Shown here piece by piece: positions 53,212-62,501 of a stretch of 64,000 nucleotides of DNA. Origin of the DNA: Kitasatospora sp. NBC_00374 (GTDB lineage: Bacteria > Actinomycetota > Actinomycetes > Streptomycetales > Streptomycetaceae); the NCBI RefSeq assembly GCF_041434935.1, contig NZ_CP107964.1:7795001-7859000 (forward strand). Direction: 5' to 3'. The translations under genes and the position numbers were made by a program. The notes beneath the pieces are model-generated. The model worked only from the letters and a program-made list of their open reading frames with translations, ran no database searches and was not told the DNA's origin. Each line of letters begins with the position of its first letter. The stretch's first letter is position 1.

Positions 53212-56200
53212 GCCCTCGCCTCCTTCGCGGATGCGGACGCGGACGCGGGCGCCGATGCGCTGCGCTGTGCGGCCCGCACCGCGTCACTCACCCGTCGCAG
53301 TGTCAACTCCGCCATCGCATCGCCGAGTTCGTCCATGAAGACGTCCGCCGCGCGCGGGTCGAGCAGCTCCTCGGTGATGGTCGAGAGCATCTCCAGCACC
53401 GCCAGCGAGTCGCCGCCCAGATCCTGGAAGTCGGCGGCCGGGCCGATCGAACGGCGGTCCAGCCCGAGCGCCCGCGACCACACCCCGGCCACCCGCTCGG
53501 CCACCTCGTCCGGCGCCGGCCCCACGGCGACGGACGCGTCGGCCGCCACCGGGGCGGGCACGGCCCCGAACGGGTCGGGCAGGGCTGCGAGATCCGTCTT
53601 CCCGGAGACCGTCAGCGGAAGCTCGGCCACCGGCACGACGACCGCGGGCACCAGGTGCGCGGGCAGCAGCTCGGCGAGGTGGTCGCGCAGCGCCGACCCC
53701 AGGCCGGCCGAGGCTCCGGTACGGCCCGCGCCCTCGGCCGTGAGGACGTACGCGCAGAGCGCAGGCGACCCGCCCGGGCGGGTCCGGACGGTCACCGCCG
53801 CCGTGCGCACCGCCGGGTGGCCCTCCAGCGCGGCCTGCACCTCGGCGGGCTCGATCCGGTGCCCGGCGATCTTCACCTGCTCGTCGTCGCGTCCCACGAA
53901 CTCGAGCTCCCCGCCCGGCAGCCGGCGCGCGAGGTCGCCGGTGCGGTAGCGGCGCACGCCGTCGGCGCCGACCGGGAAGGAGACCGCGTCCAGTTCGGGC
54001 CGGCCCAGGTAGCCGCGGGCCAACTGCACGCCGGAGAGCAGGATTTCGCCGACAACACCCTCCTGGTCGGGCCCGATCGGCGCGCCGTCGCCGTCGACCA
54101 GCTCGACCGTGACCTCCGGTGCCGGCCGGCCGATCGGGACGACCGGACCGGTCTCGGTGCCGTCCAGGACGTGGGCCAGGCAGCCGACGGTCGCCTCGGT
54201 GGGCCCGTACCCGTTGATCAGCCGGGCCTGCGGCCCGAGCCGGCGCCGGGCCCGGTCGGCGGCGGCCCGGGTGAACTGCTCACCGCCGACCAGCAGGGTC
54301 CGCAGCCCCGCGAGGTCGAGGCCGTACGTCTCGACCAGGTCCAGGTGGGTCGGTGTCACCGCGAGCGCGTCCGCCCGGTGGCGCTCCAGCAGTTCGCGCA
54401 GGGCGGGCCGGGTCGGCTCGCCCGGGACGAGCACCGTCGTGCCCCCGTGCAGCAGTGGCAGGAACAGCGGGAAGCAGGAGATGTCGAAGGCGAACGAGGA
54501 CAGGAAGGCGAACCTGGTCCGCTCGTCCACCCGGCACAGGTCGGCCGCCCACCGGACGAAGGCGATCAGCGCGCCGTGCTCGATCTGGACGCCCTTGGGT
54601 CGCCCGGTGGAGCCCGAGGTGTAGACGACGTAGGCGAGTTGCCCCGGCTCCGGTTCGGCCGGCCGGAAGCCGGCCGGCGCGTCCGGGACGTCCTCGGCGG
54701 CCAGCACGGCGCAGGGCGACGCGCCGGCCGCGCGGCCCAGCATCCGCCGCTCGGTCACACAGGCGACCGCGCCTGCCTCCTGGAGCACCTGTGCGATCCG
54801 GGCGTCCGGCTGGTGCGGGTCCAGCGGGAGGTACGCGGCCCCGGCCTTCAGGATGCCCCAGAGCCCGGCGACCCCGGCCGGGGACCGCTCCACCAGCAGC
54901 CCGACCACGTCCTCGCGGGCGACACCGCGCCGCAGCAGCCCGGCCGCCACCGCGTCCGAACGCCGGTCGAGCTCGGCGTAGTAGACGGGGCCGGCCGGGC
55001 CGTCCAGCGCGGTCGCCCGCGGCGTCCGCGCGGCCTGCCGCCGGAGCAGCCCGACCACCGTGGCGTCGGCCGCGTCCGCCGCGACCGGCTCCGACGCCGT
55101 GCCGGCCCGGGCCGGCACGGCGGTGTCCGGCCCGGTCACGGAGGCGATCAGCCGGTCCATCAGCTCGTCGGCCCGTGCGGCCAGACCGGGGCCGCCCTGG
55201 AAGCCGACGGTCAGCTCGGTGCGGTCCGGGAGCTCGACCGCCACACAGGACACCGGGACCAGCGGGGCGTGCACCGGCAGCGCGTACACCGTCCGGCCGG
55301 TGAAACCCGCGCCGGAGCACTCCGCCGGGCTGATCCGGCCCAGGTGGGAGACGACCGCCGAGGCCAGGTGCCGGTCGCGCCGCAGGGACACCGCCCGGCC
55401 CGCCCGGAGCAGCGCGGCGGCGGCCGGAAGCGGCAACCGGGCCAGCGCCGACTCGAAGCCCTCGGCGAGTTCCCGGCGGTCGGCCAGCGCACGCAGCAAC
55501 TGCGCCTGGGCGCCGGGCCAGGACTCTCCCGCGGCGAGGTCGAGGAAGACCGGCAGGGTCAGGTTGCCGGTGGCCGGCTCGCCGCCGTGGTGGCGCCGCA
55601 GGTCCACCGGCACCATCACGCGGGCACGAGGTGCCCCGGTGGCGTCGGCCACCGCCCGGGCCAGCCGTGCGGTCAGGGAGCGGTGCCGGCCCGGCAGGGT
55701 GCGCCGGCGCCACAGCGCCTCCGGCCGCCCCGCCGCCCCGGCCGGGCCGGCGGTCAGCGGTGCGCGCTGGTCCAGCAGCAGCGCGGGCCGGCGGCCGGTG
55801 GCACCGACCTCGGCCAGCAGCCCGGCGTCGGTGAGCGGCGAACGGGCCGGCCGGGCCGGCTCCCCGCGCAGCGCCCGGAACACCTCGCCCATCCAGAGCA
55901 GCGCACCGTGCCCGTCCATCACCCCGTGGAAGGCGCGGAACACCAGCGCGCCGGCGCCCGCCGCGCCGGGCAGCAGCAGCACCTCGCAGCCCGGCCCCCG
56001 GCGGAGGTCCAGCGGATCCTCCAACCAGGCCGTGCCGGAGCGCAGTTCGGCGTCCGGTCCGCTGCCGTCCGGGGCCACCCGCAGCTGCGGCGGACGCCCG
56101 GAGTCGATCCACCGGCGCCCTCGGCGCACCAGCCGGGAGCCGGGGCAGGACTCCGCGGCGGCCGCCAGGGCCGCCCGGAGCCGCTCCGGGTCCGGATCGC

Positions 56201-56342
56201 CGTCGCCCTCGACGACGAGCTGCAGCACCATGGCGCTGCCGACCCGGTGTGCGCCGAGGTACAGCCATTCGGTGGCCGAGACCGGGCGCCGGTATGCCGC
56301 CTCGCCCGACCGGGCGGCAGGGGTGCTGTCGTTGGTAGTCAT
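53208..56342 (-). CDS. lstE: NRPS C-A-T, LstE-like
   Basis: A 1,044-residue single-module NRPS. The condensation-like domain has FHGVMDGHG (about residue 137, the HxxxDG motif), an adenylation domain has VVYTSGSTGRPKG (about 572) and FAFDISCFPLFL (A4), and a carrier has GGDSLAVLEM (Ser about 978). It lacks a TE. In lipstatin it loads the amino acid and esterifies the beta-lactone hydroxyl. My manual reading of the pocket is D-I-F-A-L-G-G-V-G-K, which does not match a known leucine code clearly. ATG 56342 is favoured over GTG 56345, with AGGA upstream. Confidence 0.9.
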   Translation of the reverse strand: MTTNDSTPAARSGEAAYRRPVSATEWLYLGAHRVGSAMVLQLVVEGDGDPDPERLRAALAAAAESCPGSRLVRRGRRWIDSGRPPQLRVAPDGSGPDAELRSGTAWLEDPLDLRRGPGCEVLLLPGAAGAGALVFRAFHGVMDGHGALLWMGEVFRALRGEPARPARSPLTDAGLLAEVGATGRRPALLLDQRAPLTAGPAGAAGRPEALWRRRTLPGRHRSLTARLARAVADATGAPRARVMVPVDLRRHHGGEPATGNLTLPVFLDLAAGESWPGAQAQLLRALADRRELAEGFESALARLPLPAAAALLRAGRAVSLRRDRHLASAVVSHLGRISPAECSGAGFTGRTVYALPVHAPLVPVSCVAVELPDRTELTVGFQGGPGLAARADELMDRLIASVTGPDTAVPARAGTASEPVAADAADATVVGLLRRQAARTPRATALDGPAGPVYYAELDRRSDAVAAGLLRRGVAREDVVGLLVERSPAGVAGLWGILKAGAAYLPLDPHQPDARIAQVLQEAGAVACVTERRMLGRAAGASPCAVLAAEDVPDAPAGFRPAEPEPGQLAYVVYTSGSTGRPKGVQIEHGALIAFVRWAADLCRVDERTRFAFLSSFAFDISCFPLFLPLLHGGTTVLVPGEPTRPALRELLERHRADALAVTPTHLDLVETYGLDLAGLRTLLVGGEQFTRAAADRARRRLGPQARLINGYGPTEATVGCLAHVLDGTETGPVVPIGRPAPEVTVELVDGDGAPIGPDQEGVVGEILLSGVQLARGYLGRPELDAVSFPVGADGVRRYRTGDLARRLPGGELEFVGRDDEQVKIAGHRIEPAEVQAALEGHPAVRTAAVTVRTRPGGSPALCAYVLTAEGAGRTGASAGLGSALRDHLAELLPAHLVPAVVVPVAELPLTVSGKTDLAALPDPFGAVPAPVAADASVAVGPAPDEVAERVAGVWSRALGLDRRSIGPAADFQDLGGDSLAVLEMLSTITEELLDPRAADVFMDELGDAMAELTLRRVSDAVRAAQRSASAPASASASAKEARA

Positions 56343-56384
56343 CACAGTCTTCCTGAGGTGTGGTCAGCCGTCGCGAGCGGTCCG

Positions 56385-57428
56385 TCAGCGCCCGGGCCGG
56401 ACGAACTCCCGGGCGCCGCCGATCGATTCGACCCAGTCCCGCAGCCCTCGCAGGCCGGCCTCCTGGTCCGTCACGGGCAGGTAGCCGAAGTCCCGTTCGG
56501 CCGCCGCCGTGCTGTACGTCGCGGAGCGGGTGAGCAGGGCCACCGAGTAGCGGCTCAGCGGTGGCTCGCGGCGGTCGGCCAGCGCGGGCACCCGCCAGAG
56601 CAGTTCGACCGCCGCCACCAGCGCGTCCCGTACCGCCGGTGACAGACGGCGGGTCGGCGGCGTGCCGTCGAACAGTGCGGCCACCCGGGCGAGGAACGCC
56701 CAGAGGTCGGTCTGCTCCCGGTCGGCGACGAAGTACGCCCGTCCGCCGACCCGTTCGGCCGGCGCCTCGGCGGCGAGCAGCGCGGCCGCGACCGCGTTGT
56801 CGCAGTGGCAGAGCGAGACCAGTACCGGCTTCCCGGCGGACAGGTCCGGCAGGCGGCCGGCCAGCATCCGCTCCAGCAGCTTCGGCAGGAAGCCGGAGTG
56901 GTCCCGGGGGCCCCAGATGCCCCGGGGGCGCAGCGCGACGGTGGTGAAGCCGGGTTCGTCGCCGGCCAGCACGAGTTGCTCGGCGGCGGCCTTGGTCTCG
57001 GAGTACAGGTTCAGCCAGCGGTCCGGGTACGGGGTGGACTCGTCGATGCCGAGGCGGTCGCCGTCGTCCGGGCCCATCAGGGCACTGGGGCTGCTGACGA
57101 AGACGAACCTGCCGCTGCCGGCGGCCCGGGCGGCCGCCATGAGCAGCGCCGTGCCCGTCACGTTCTCCGCGGTGAACCGGGCGCGGCTGCCGAAGTCGAC
57201 GACCCGGGCGGCACTGTGGTGCACCACGTCGACGCCCTCGACGGCGCGGCGCAGCGACTCGGCGTCGCCGAGATCACCGTGGACGAGCTCCAGGCCGGGC
57301 ACCGTCCGCAGCCGGCTGAGGTCGCTGGTGCGGCGGACCAGCGCCCGGACCTGGTGCCCGGCCCGCAGCGCGCCGTCGACCAGGTGGCCGCCGAGGAAGC
57401 CGGACGCGCCGGTCACCAGGACCTTCAC
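56385..57428 (-). CDS. lstD: 3-beta-HSD/OleD-like NAD-dependent reductase, LstD-like
   Basis: A 347-residue short-chain-type reductase of the extended 3-beta-HSD family. The N-terminus KVLVTGASGFLGGHLVDGAL is the Rossmann motif; YSETKAAAEQLVL has the catalytic Tyr-x-x-x-Lys. In OleD-type pathways it reduces the 2-alkyl-3-ketoacid to the 3-hydroxyacid. GTG 57428 overlaps the lstC stop. Confidence 0.9.
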   Translation of the reverse strand: MKVLVTGASGFLGGHLVDGALRAGHQVRALVRRTSDLSRLRTVPGLELVHGDLGDAESLRRAVEGVDVVHHSAARVVDFGSRARFTAENVTGTALLMAAARAAGSGRFVFVSSPSALMGPDDGDRLGIDESTPYPDRWLNLYSETKAAAEQLVLAGDEPGFTTVALRPRGIWGPRDHSGFLPKLLERMLAGRLPDLSAGKPVLVSLCHCDNAVAAALLAAEAPAERVGGRAYFVADREQTDLWAFLARVAALFDGTPPTRRLSPAVRDALVAAVELLWRVPALADRREPPLSRYSVALLTRSATYSTAAAERDFGYLPVTDQEAGLRGLRDWVESIGGAREFVRPGR

Positions 57429-59386
57429 CGCGCCACCGCCGCCCGGTCGGCGGCGGGCAGCAGTCGCCACCAGGTCGCGCCGTACAGCATGGTGAGCGCG
57501 GCGGTGGCCGCCGCTCCGCGTCCGGCCGCCCGGCCGCGGGGCAGCGCCTGCGGGATCTGGGCGGCGTGCACCACCACGCTCAGGAAGGCGTCGATCCACC
57601 AGAGCGCGACCAGCACCGGCTGGTCCACGGGGTGCAGCAGGCCGGCCGCCAGGTAGGCCCAGCCGGCCAGCGGGACGGCGCGCAGCGCCCACTCCCGCCG
57701 CCGGCCGCGGCCGCTGAGGCGGTCGTCGGCCCAGCGGGCGAGCCGCTCGCGGCCGATCTTGGCGTTGTGCCGGATGTCGACCGGGAACGCCGGGTGCCGC
57801 AGGAAGACGTCCACGCCGGCGGTCTGCGGCTGCGCCGCGCCCAGCGCGCGCAGTTCACCCACCAGCGCATCCCAGCGCTCGGCCGGGAGGCCGGGCTCGG
57901 TCTCCACGCAGAGCACGGGCCGCTGCGCGCCGGCCTCGCCGACGCCGACCAGGGCGGTGCGCCGCACCAGCGGGTGGGCGTTGAAGACGCCCTCGCAGCG
58001 GACGGTGTGCAGGTCACCCGCGGCGGTGCGGACCCGCTGCGTCTTGCGGCCGCAGAACCACAGGCGGCCCTGCGGGTCGAGCCGGCCGAGGTCGCCGGTG
58101 CGGTGCCAGGTCCGGCCCCCGGCCGCGTCCCGGATCTTGTGGGCGGCGTCGGCGGCGGGCGCGGCGTGGTAGCGGGGGCTGACGGACTCCCCGCTGACGA
58201 CGATCTCGCCGACCTCGCCCGCGGCCAGGGCGAGGGTCTCGCTCCAGGAGGGCAGCGGGCCGTCGCTGACGGGGACGATCCGGACCTCGGTGCCGGGCAC
58301 CGGGTACCCGACGCAGGTCCCGGCGCCGTGCGGTGCGAGGGCGGCGGTCTCCTCCAGGATCTCCTCGGACTCGATCGAGGTGATCGGCAGCACCTCGGTG
58401 GCACCGTAGGTGACGTGGATCGCGGCCTTCTCGTCGAGCACCCGGCGCAGGCCGGCGACCACCTCGGGCGGTACGGGCGCGCCGCCGGACACCACGCACC
58501 GCAGGTCGGGCAGGGCCGTGGGGTGCTCCGCCAGGTGGTCGCCGAGGCGGCGCAGCAGGGCGGGGGAGGCGAACATCGTCGAGGTGCGGTACCTGAGCAT
58601 GGCGTCCACCAGCGGCGCCGGGTCGGCCTGGCCGACCTTGGCGGGGGAGAGCGGCGCCAGGACGAGGGTGGAGCCGAAGAGCAGGTCGAGCATGCCGTAG
58701 AGGGGCAGGGTGACGAGCGAGACCTCGTCCCGGTCGCGGGTGTGGGCGGCCCGGACGGCCCGGGCCATCGCGGCCGCCATCCGGTGGGTGTACTCGACGC
58801 CCTTGGCGGGCCCGGTGCTGCCGGTGGTGAACCCGATCATCATCAGGTCGTCGCCGCGGACGGCCGTCGAGGGCGCGGCGCCGGCCGGGCCGGTACGCAG
58901 GGCGGCGAGGGTGTGCCCGCCCCAGGCCCAGCGCCGTCCGAGCGTCACCGTGATCCGGACCTCGGCGAACGCCCGCCGGCCGAGCACCCGTACGGCGTGG
59001 GCGACCGGCGGGCCGACGAACGCCTCGGCGCCGACCGCCCGGTAGCAGTGCAGCATCCGCCGCACGCCCATGCCGGGGTCGACCACGACCGGGACGGCGC
59101 CGAGCCGCAGCAGGGCGAAGAGCAGCACGAAGAGATCGGGGCCGGGCGCCGCCATCAGGACGGTGCGGGTGCCGTGGCCGATGCCGATCGCGGCGAGCGA
59201 GCCGGACATCGTGGTGATCTCGGTGTGCAGCCGGCCGTACGTCAGCTCGGTGTAGCGGACGCGGCCGTCGGCCTCCGTGCCGTCGGGGTGGATGATCGCG
59301 GCCTTCTCCGGGAAGGCCAGGGCGTTGCGTTCGAGGTGTTCGGCGAGGCCGAGGTCCCCGCTGAGCAGGTCCGATGCGGTGGTCAC
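57425..59386 (-). CDS. lstC: OleC-like beta-lactone synthetase, LstC-like
   Basis: A 653-residue adenylate-forming enzyme of the OleC group. Features are VVDPGMGVRRMLHCYRAVGA, MIGFTTGSTGPAKGVEYTH, and HRTGDLGRLD. It ends its core at RHNAKIGRERLARWADDRL. OleC makes beta-lactones from 2-alkyl-3-hydroxyacids with ATP. A C-terminal hydrophobic extension of about 90 residues (WAYLAAGLLHPVDQPVLVAL, ALTMLYGATWWRLL) is extra to OleC and may tether it to the membrane. Confidence 0.9.
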   Translation of the reverse strand: MTTASDLLSGDLGLAEHLERNALAFPEKAAIIHPDGTEADGRVRYTELTYGRLHTEITTMSGSLAAIGIGHGTRTVLMAAPGPDLFVLLFALLRLGAVPVVVDPGMGVRRMLHCYRAVGAEAFVGPPVAHAVRVLGRRAFAEVRITVTLGRRWAWGGHTLAALRTGPAGAAPSTAVRGDDLMMIGFTTGSTGPAKGVEYTHRMAAAMARAVRAAHTRDRDEVSLVTLPLYGMLDLLFGSTLVLAPLSPAKVGQADPAPLVDAMLRYRTSTMFASPALLRRLGDHLAEHPTALPDLRCVVSGGAPVPPEVVAGLRRVLDEKAAIHVTYGATEVLPITSIESEEILEETAALAPHGAGTCVGYPVPGTEVRIVPVSDGPLPSWSETLALAAGEVGEIVVSGESVSPRYHAAPAADAAHKIRDAAGGRTWHRTGDLGRLDPQGRLWFCGRKTQRVRTAAGDLHTVRCEGVFNAHPLVRRTALVGVGEAGAQRPVLCVETEPGLPAERWDALVGELRALGAAQPQTAGVDVFLRHPAFPVDIRHNAKIGRERLARWADDRLSGRGRRREWALRAVPLAGWAYLAAGLLHPVDQPVLVALWWIDAFLSVVVHAAQIPQALPRGRAAGRGAAATAALTMLYGATWWRLLPAADRAAVAR

Positions 59387-59390
59387 CGGG

Positions 59391-60308
59391 TCACCGTTCC
59401 TGGGGCCGGTAGCTGACGCACACGGCGCTCGGACCGGCGCCCACGGCGACGAAGAGGATCTGGTCGACGTCCTCGGGGAGCCCCTGGCCGACCGCCCGGA
59501 GGTAGCCGAGGATCGGGGCGGCGGTGTGCGGCAGGCCCTCGCCGCCGCCCGGCGCGTCCGGGGCGATCACCGAGGACTCGGGCAGGCCGAGTCGGCCGGC
59601 GAGGCGCTGCGCGAAGTCCGCGGTCGGGCGGGAGCTGACCACCAGCGTGCGGTGCAGGTCGAGTCCCTCGGTCCGGGCGTACTCGGCGGCGGTGTCCACG
59701 GCCAGGTCCAGCAGTTGCTCGGCGAAGCCGTGGTCGCGCCGTACGGTGATCCGGGCGCGTCCGCCCGCGCCCATGCCGGCGGTCGGCAGGTAGCCGGCGG
59801 TCGCCGAGGCCTCGTCGGAGCCGGCCGTCCGGACGGGGCCGAAGCCGCCGTCGGCGGTGGCGGAGCGTTCCAGCAGCAGGGCGGCGCCGAGGTCGGCGTA
59901 CGGGTAGTCGTCGTCCAGCGCGGCCCGGCCGCCCGGGTGGACGTCGGCGGCGGTGATCAGGACGCGTTCGGTGCTGCCGGTGGAGAGCATCGCCTGGGCG
60001 ACCTGGACGGCGTTGAGCACCCCGCAGGCGCCGTTCATCAGATCGAAGGAGAAGGCCGCGCCCGGCACGGGGTGGGCCAGGTAGTCGAGGTTGATGCCCA
60101 CCTCCTTCTGCACCAGGGCGCCGACGGCGGGTTCGAAGGTGTTGTGCTCGCGGTACACGCCGACGTTGATCAGCGCGCCGACCGCGTCCGGCGAGATCCG
60201 GGCCTCGGCCAGGCACTCCCGGGAGGCCCGGCCTGCCAGCAGGACGGCCGCCGCCTGCCCGTCCGTCGGTGCGGCGATGGCCGATGCGGCCCTGATGACG
60301 GTGGTCAT
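59391..60308 (-). CDS. lstB: KAS III/OleA-like subunit, LstB-like
   Basis: A 305-residue thiolase-fold protein. It keeps a Cys at 95 (NGACGVLNA) but has no His where LstA has H271 (VVSSRPTADF) and no Asn at the GN position, so it is unlikely to condense alone. Glu59 (NTFEPA) corresponds to the Glu that LstB is reported to insert into the LstA active site in S. toxytricini. It is 3 nt downstream of lstA, and the two should form a heterodimer. Confidence 0.88.
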   Translation of the reverse strand: MTTVIRAASAIAAPTDGQAAAVLLAGRASRECLAEARISPDAVGALINVGVYREHNTFEPAVGALVQKEVGINLDYLAHPVPGAAFSFDLMNGACGVLNAVQVAQAMLSTGSTERVLITAADVHPGGRAALDDDYPYADLGAALLLERSATADGGFGPVRTAGSDEASATAGYLPTAGMGAGGRARITVRRDHGFAEQLLDLAVDTAAEYARTEGLDLHRTLVVSSRPTADFAQRLAGRLGLPESSVIAPDAPGGGEGLPHTAAPILGYLRAVGQGLPEDVDQILFVAVGAGPSAVCVSYRPQER

Positions 60309-60311
60309 GGT

Positions 60312-61373
60312 TCAGACCCCAAGGTTGGTGATGGTCGCGGACAGGGCGCCGGTGACGACGCCGGAGGCGGCGGGCACCAGCAGGTACCGGGCGCCGCGGC
60401 GGGCGGTGCCCGCCGTGAGGTGCCGGTGCAGCACCAGGAAGTGCGAGGTGGTCGCGGTGTTCCCGAACTGCTCCACCACCGACAGTGATTCGGGCATCTC
60501 GGTGCCGAACTCGCGGGCACCGGTGAGGTTCACGTAGTCGACGAACCGGGTGCCGACCTGGTGCTGGACGATGTAGTCGAACTCCTCGTCGGCGAACGTG
60601 CGTCCGAGCTTGGCGAGTTGGTCGCCGTGGAAGGCCGGCCACATGCGCAGTCGGTCCTCCTTGTGCATCTGGCGGTTGTCCGTGTAGAGCGCGATGCCCT
60701 CGGTCCGCTCGCTCGGCATGCCGAGGCACAGGTGCGAGTACTCGGCGCAGGTCATCAGGTCCACGTAGTGGATCCGGTCGGCGTCGTCGACCGCGCGGTC
60801 CATGATCACCGCCATGGCGGAGTCGCCGACCGACAGCGAGGCGAACTGCGGGTCGTAGCTGTCGGAGATCTCGCGCGCCGCGGTCTCGGCGACCCGGGTG
60901 GCCTGCTCGCCGCTGACCACCAGTCCGTTGCGGACGATCCCGGCGCGGATCATCCGGTCCAGCAGGTGGACGCCGGTCAGCATGCCGGCGCAGGCGTTGG
61001 ACACGTCGAAGTGGATCGCGCGGCGGGCGCCGAGCTCCCGGGCCAGCAGCCCGGCGAAGGAGGGCTCGAAGTAGAAGTCGTCGCCGTCCTTGAACCGGGT
61101 GATGGAGGCCGAGACGACCACGTCCAGGTCGGCGGCGTCGTAGCGGGAGTGCGCGAGCGCGTCCTGGGCGGCCTTGAGCGCCAGCCCGTAGGAGTCCTCG
61201 CCGGCCTCGGGCCGGCGGTCGTACACCCGGCGTTCGGTGACGCCGGTGATGCGGGCCAGGTCCACGTCCGGCAGCTGCTCCACGGAGGCGACCAGGTCGG
61301 GGGTGGACCGGACGGTACTTGGCAGGTACGCGCCAAGGGCCTCGAAGCGACTGCCCCGTGCGTCGGAGGTCAT
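60312..61373 (-). CDS. lstA: KAS III/OleA-like condensing enzyme, LstA-like
   Basis: A 353-residue thiolase-fold enzyme. The Cys-His-Asn triad is C128 (SNACAG), H271 (VQHQVG) and N305 (FGNTAT). It carries out head-to-head, non-decarboxylative Claisen condensation of two acyl-CoAs, as in OleA. Start ATG 61373 has GAGGAAAG in front. It is the first gene of the lst operon. Confidence 0.9.
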   Translation of the reverse strand: MTSDARGSRFEALGAYLPSTVRSTPDLVASVEQLPDVDLARITGVTERRVYDRRPEAGEDSYGLALKAAQDALAHSRYDAADLDVVVSASITRFKDGDDFYFEPSFAGLLARELGARRAIHFDVSNACAGMLTGVHLLDRMIRAGIVRNGLVVSGEQATRVAETAAREISDSYDPQFASLSVGDSAMAVIMDRAVDDADRIHYVDLMTCAEYSHLCLGMPSERTEGIALYTDNRQMHKEDRLRMWPAFHGDQLAKLGRTFADEEFDYIVQHQVGTRFVDYVNLTGAREFGTEMPESLSVVEQFGNTATTSHFLVLHRHLTAGTARRGARYLLVPAASGVVTGALSATITNLGV

Positions 61374-61896
61374 CTTTCCTCTTTCATCTGCTGGACGGCC
61401 GGCGGATTACCCCGCTCGGGCCCGACCTGGAAACGGCGCAAGGCATGCGTCCGCTGCGCGTACGGGCTCCCGGTGGGAGCCGTCGGCGGACCGAATCCTG
61501 CGGCCGGTCATCTGGTCATATCTGTACGTTACCTGACGGTATGTTGCCTTTATGTAACCCATGGTGGTTCAGTGATGACTGTCACTCGCTCAAAGGTGAT
61601 CACGCCCCGCGGACGCCGGTCGCGCCCGAGCGGGCACAACCCCGCCCGTCCGCAGCGGATCTGACGTGCAGTCCAGGAGCAGTGGAAGCACGCCGAGGAA
61701 AGCGCCCGTACCGGCGGCCGGGCCGCCCGAGGCCGGGCCGGGGCGGCTACCCGGCCGCCTGGCGGTCGGTGGCGTCGAACCGGGCGGGCGCCGCGGTGGC
61801 CCGGCTCCTGCGTGTCCCCCGTCCCGGCCGCCCGTGCGCTGGTGGACCGGCCGGTGCGGCCGGATGTGTGGTGATCGTCACGGGGTGTTCCCCGGG
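61374..61896. other. Upstream region of the lst operon
   Basis: A 523-bp gap without a convincing gene. It should hold the lst promoter. GTTAC at about 61528 and GTAAC at about 61554 form a widely spaced inverted pair that could be an operator. A 29-codon ORF (61575-61664) has no ribosome binding site. Confidence 0.4.
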
Positions 61897-62133
61897 TCAG
61901 CCGGTTCCGGGCGGGACGGGCCCGGGGGGCGACCACCGCGGCATCCGCGCCGCCAGCGCGCCCAGGTCCACCTGGAACACCCGGAACCCGGCCAGGTCCA
62001 GCGCCTCGACCTGGCCGAGGTCCCGGGTCAGCAGGAAGGTCCCGCCGCCCGGCGGTCCGTCCTCGCCGGAGGCGATCACCTTCCAGAACTCGCGGGGGAG
62101 CCGGATCCTCGTCGACGCGTTGATCTCGGACAT
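61897..62133 (-). CDS. Small hypothetical protein
   Basis: A 78-residue protein starting MSEINASTRIRLPREFW, with LTRDLGQVEALDLAGFRVF. The ATG at 62133 has GAAGGAAAG upstream, which supports it. The open frame extends to 62499, but that part is low-complexity. It has no known domain. It is on the same strand as the lst operon, over 500 bp upstream. Confidence 0.55.
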   Translation of the reverse strand: MSEINASTRIRLPREFWKVIASGEDGPPGGGTFLLTRDLGQVEALDLAGFRVFQVDLGALAARMPRWSPPGPVPPGTG

Positions 62134-62501
62134 GACGACTTTCCTTCGTGCGGGACGGCGCCTACGGTGGTGAGGAGGCCCTGCCGGGGACGGCCCCGGG
62201 CTCCGTGTGCCGCCCTGTCCATGCCGGCTGCGCGGGCTGCCGCCCGGCCGGACACCCGGGATCCCGGCCCCAGTGTGACCCGCCGGCCGCGGCCCGCCAA
62301 GGGCCGAACCACCCACAGGCGACGGGGCAGTCCTGCCCCTGCCCCGGGCGCCCGCACCGTGGCGGCGGCCCGGAGACCGGTGACCGGGCCATTCCTGCGC
62401 GTGCCGGAAGGCCGGGCGAGGTGAAGACTGGGGGTCATGGGGGCTGAACGCACGCATGCAGCGGGCTCGCCACAGCAGCGGCCGCCCGCCGAGGACCACC
62501 C
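62134..62501. other. Divergent intergenic region
   Basis: A 368-bp stretch between the small protein gene and the LuxR-type regulator. It must contain both promoters. No repeat or site is evident. Confidence 0.4.

Noticed and set aside
51607..61373. An OleABCD olefin pathway
   Set aside because: The NRPS and formyltransferase genes, the double OleA and the gene order fit lipstatin better, and a convincing OleB is not identified.
61575..61664. A 29-codon cationic ORF before the lst operon
   Set aside because: It has no ribosome binding site and is on the opposite strand from the nearby small gene, so it is probably chance.
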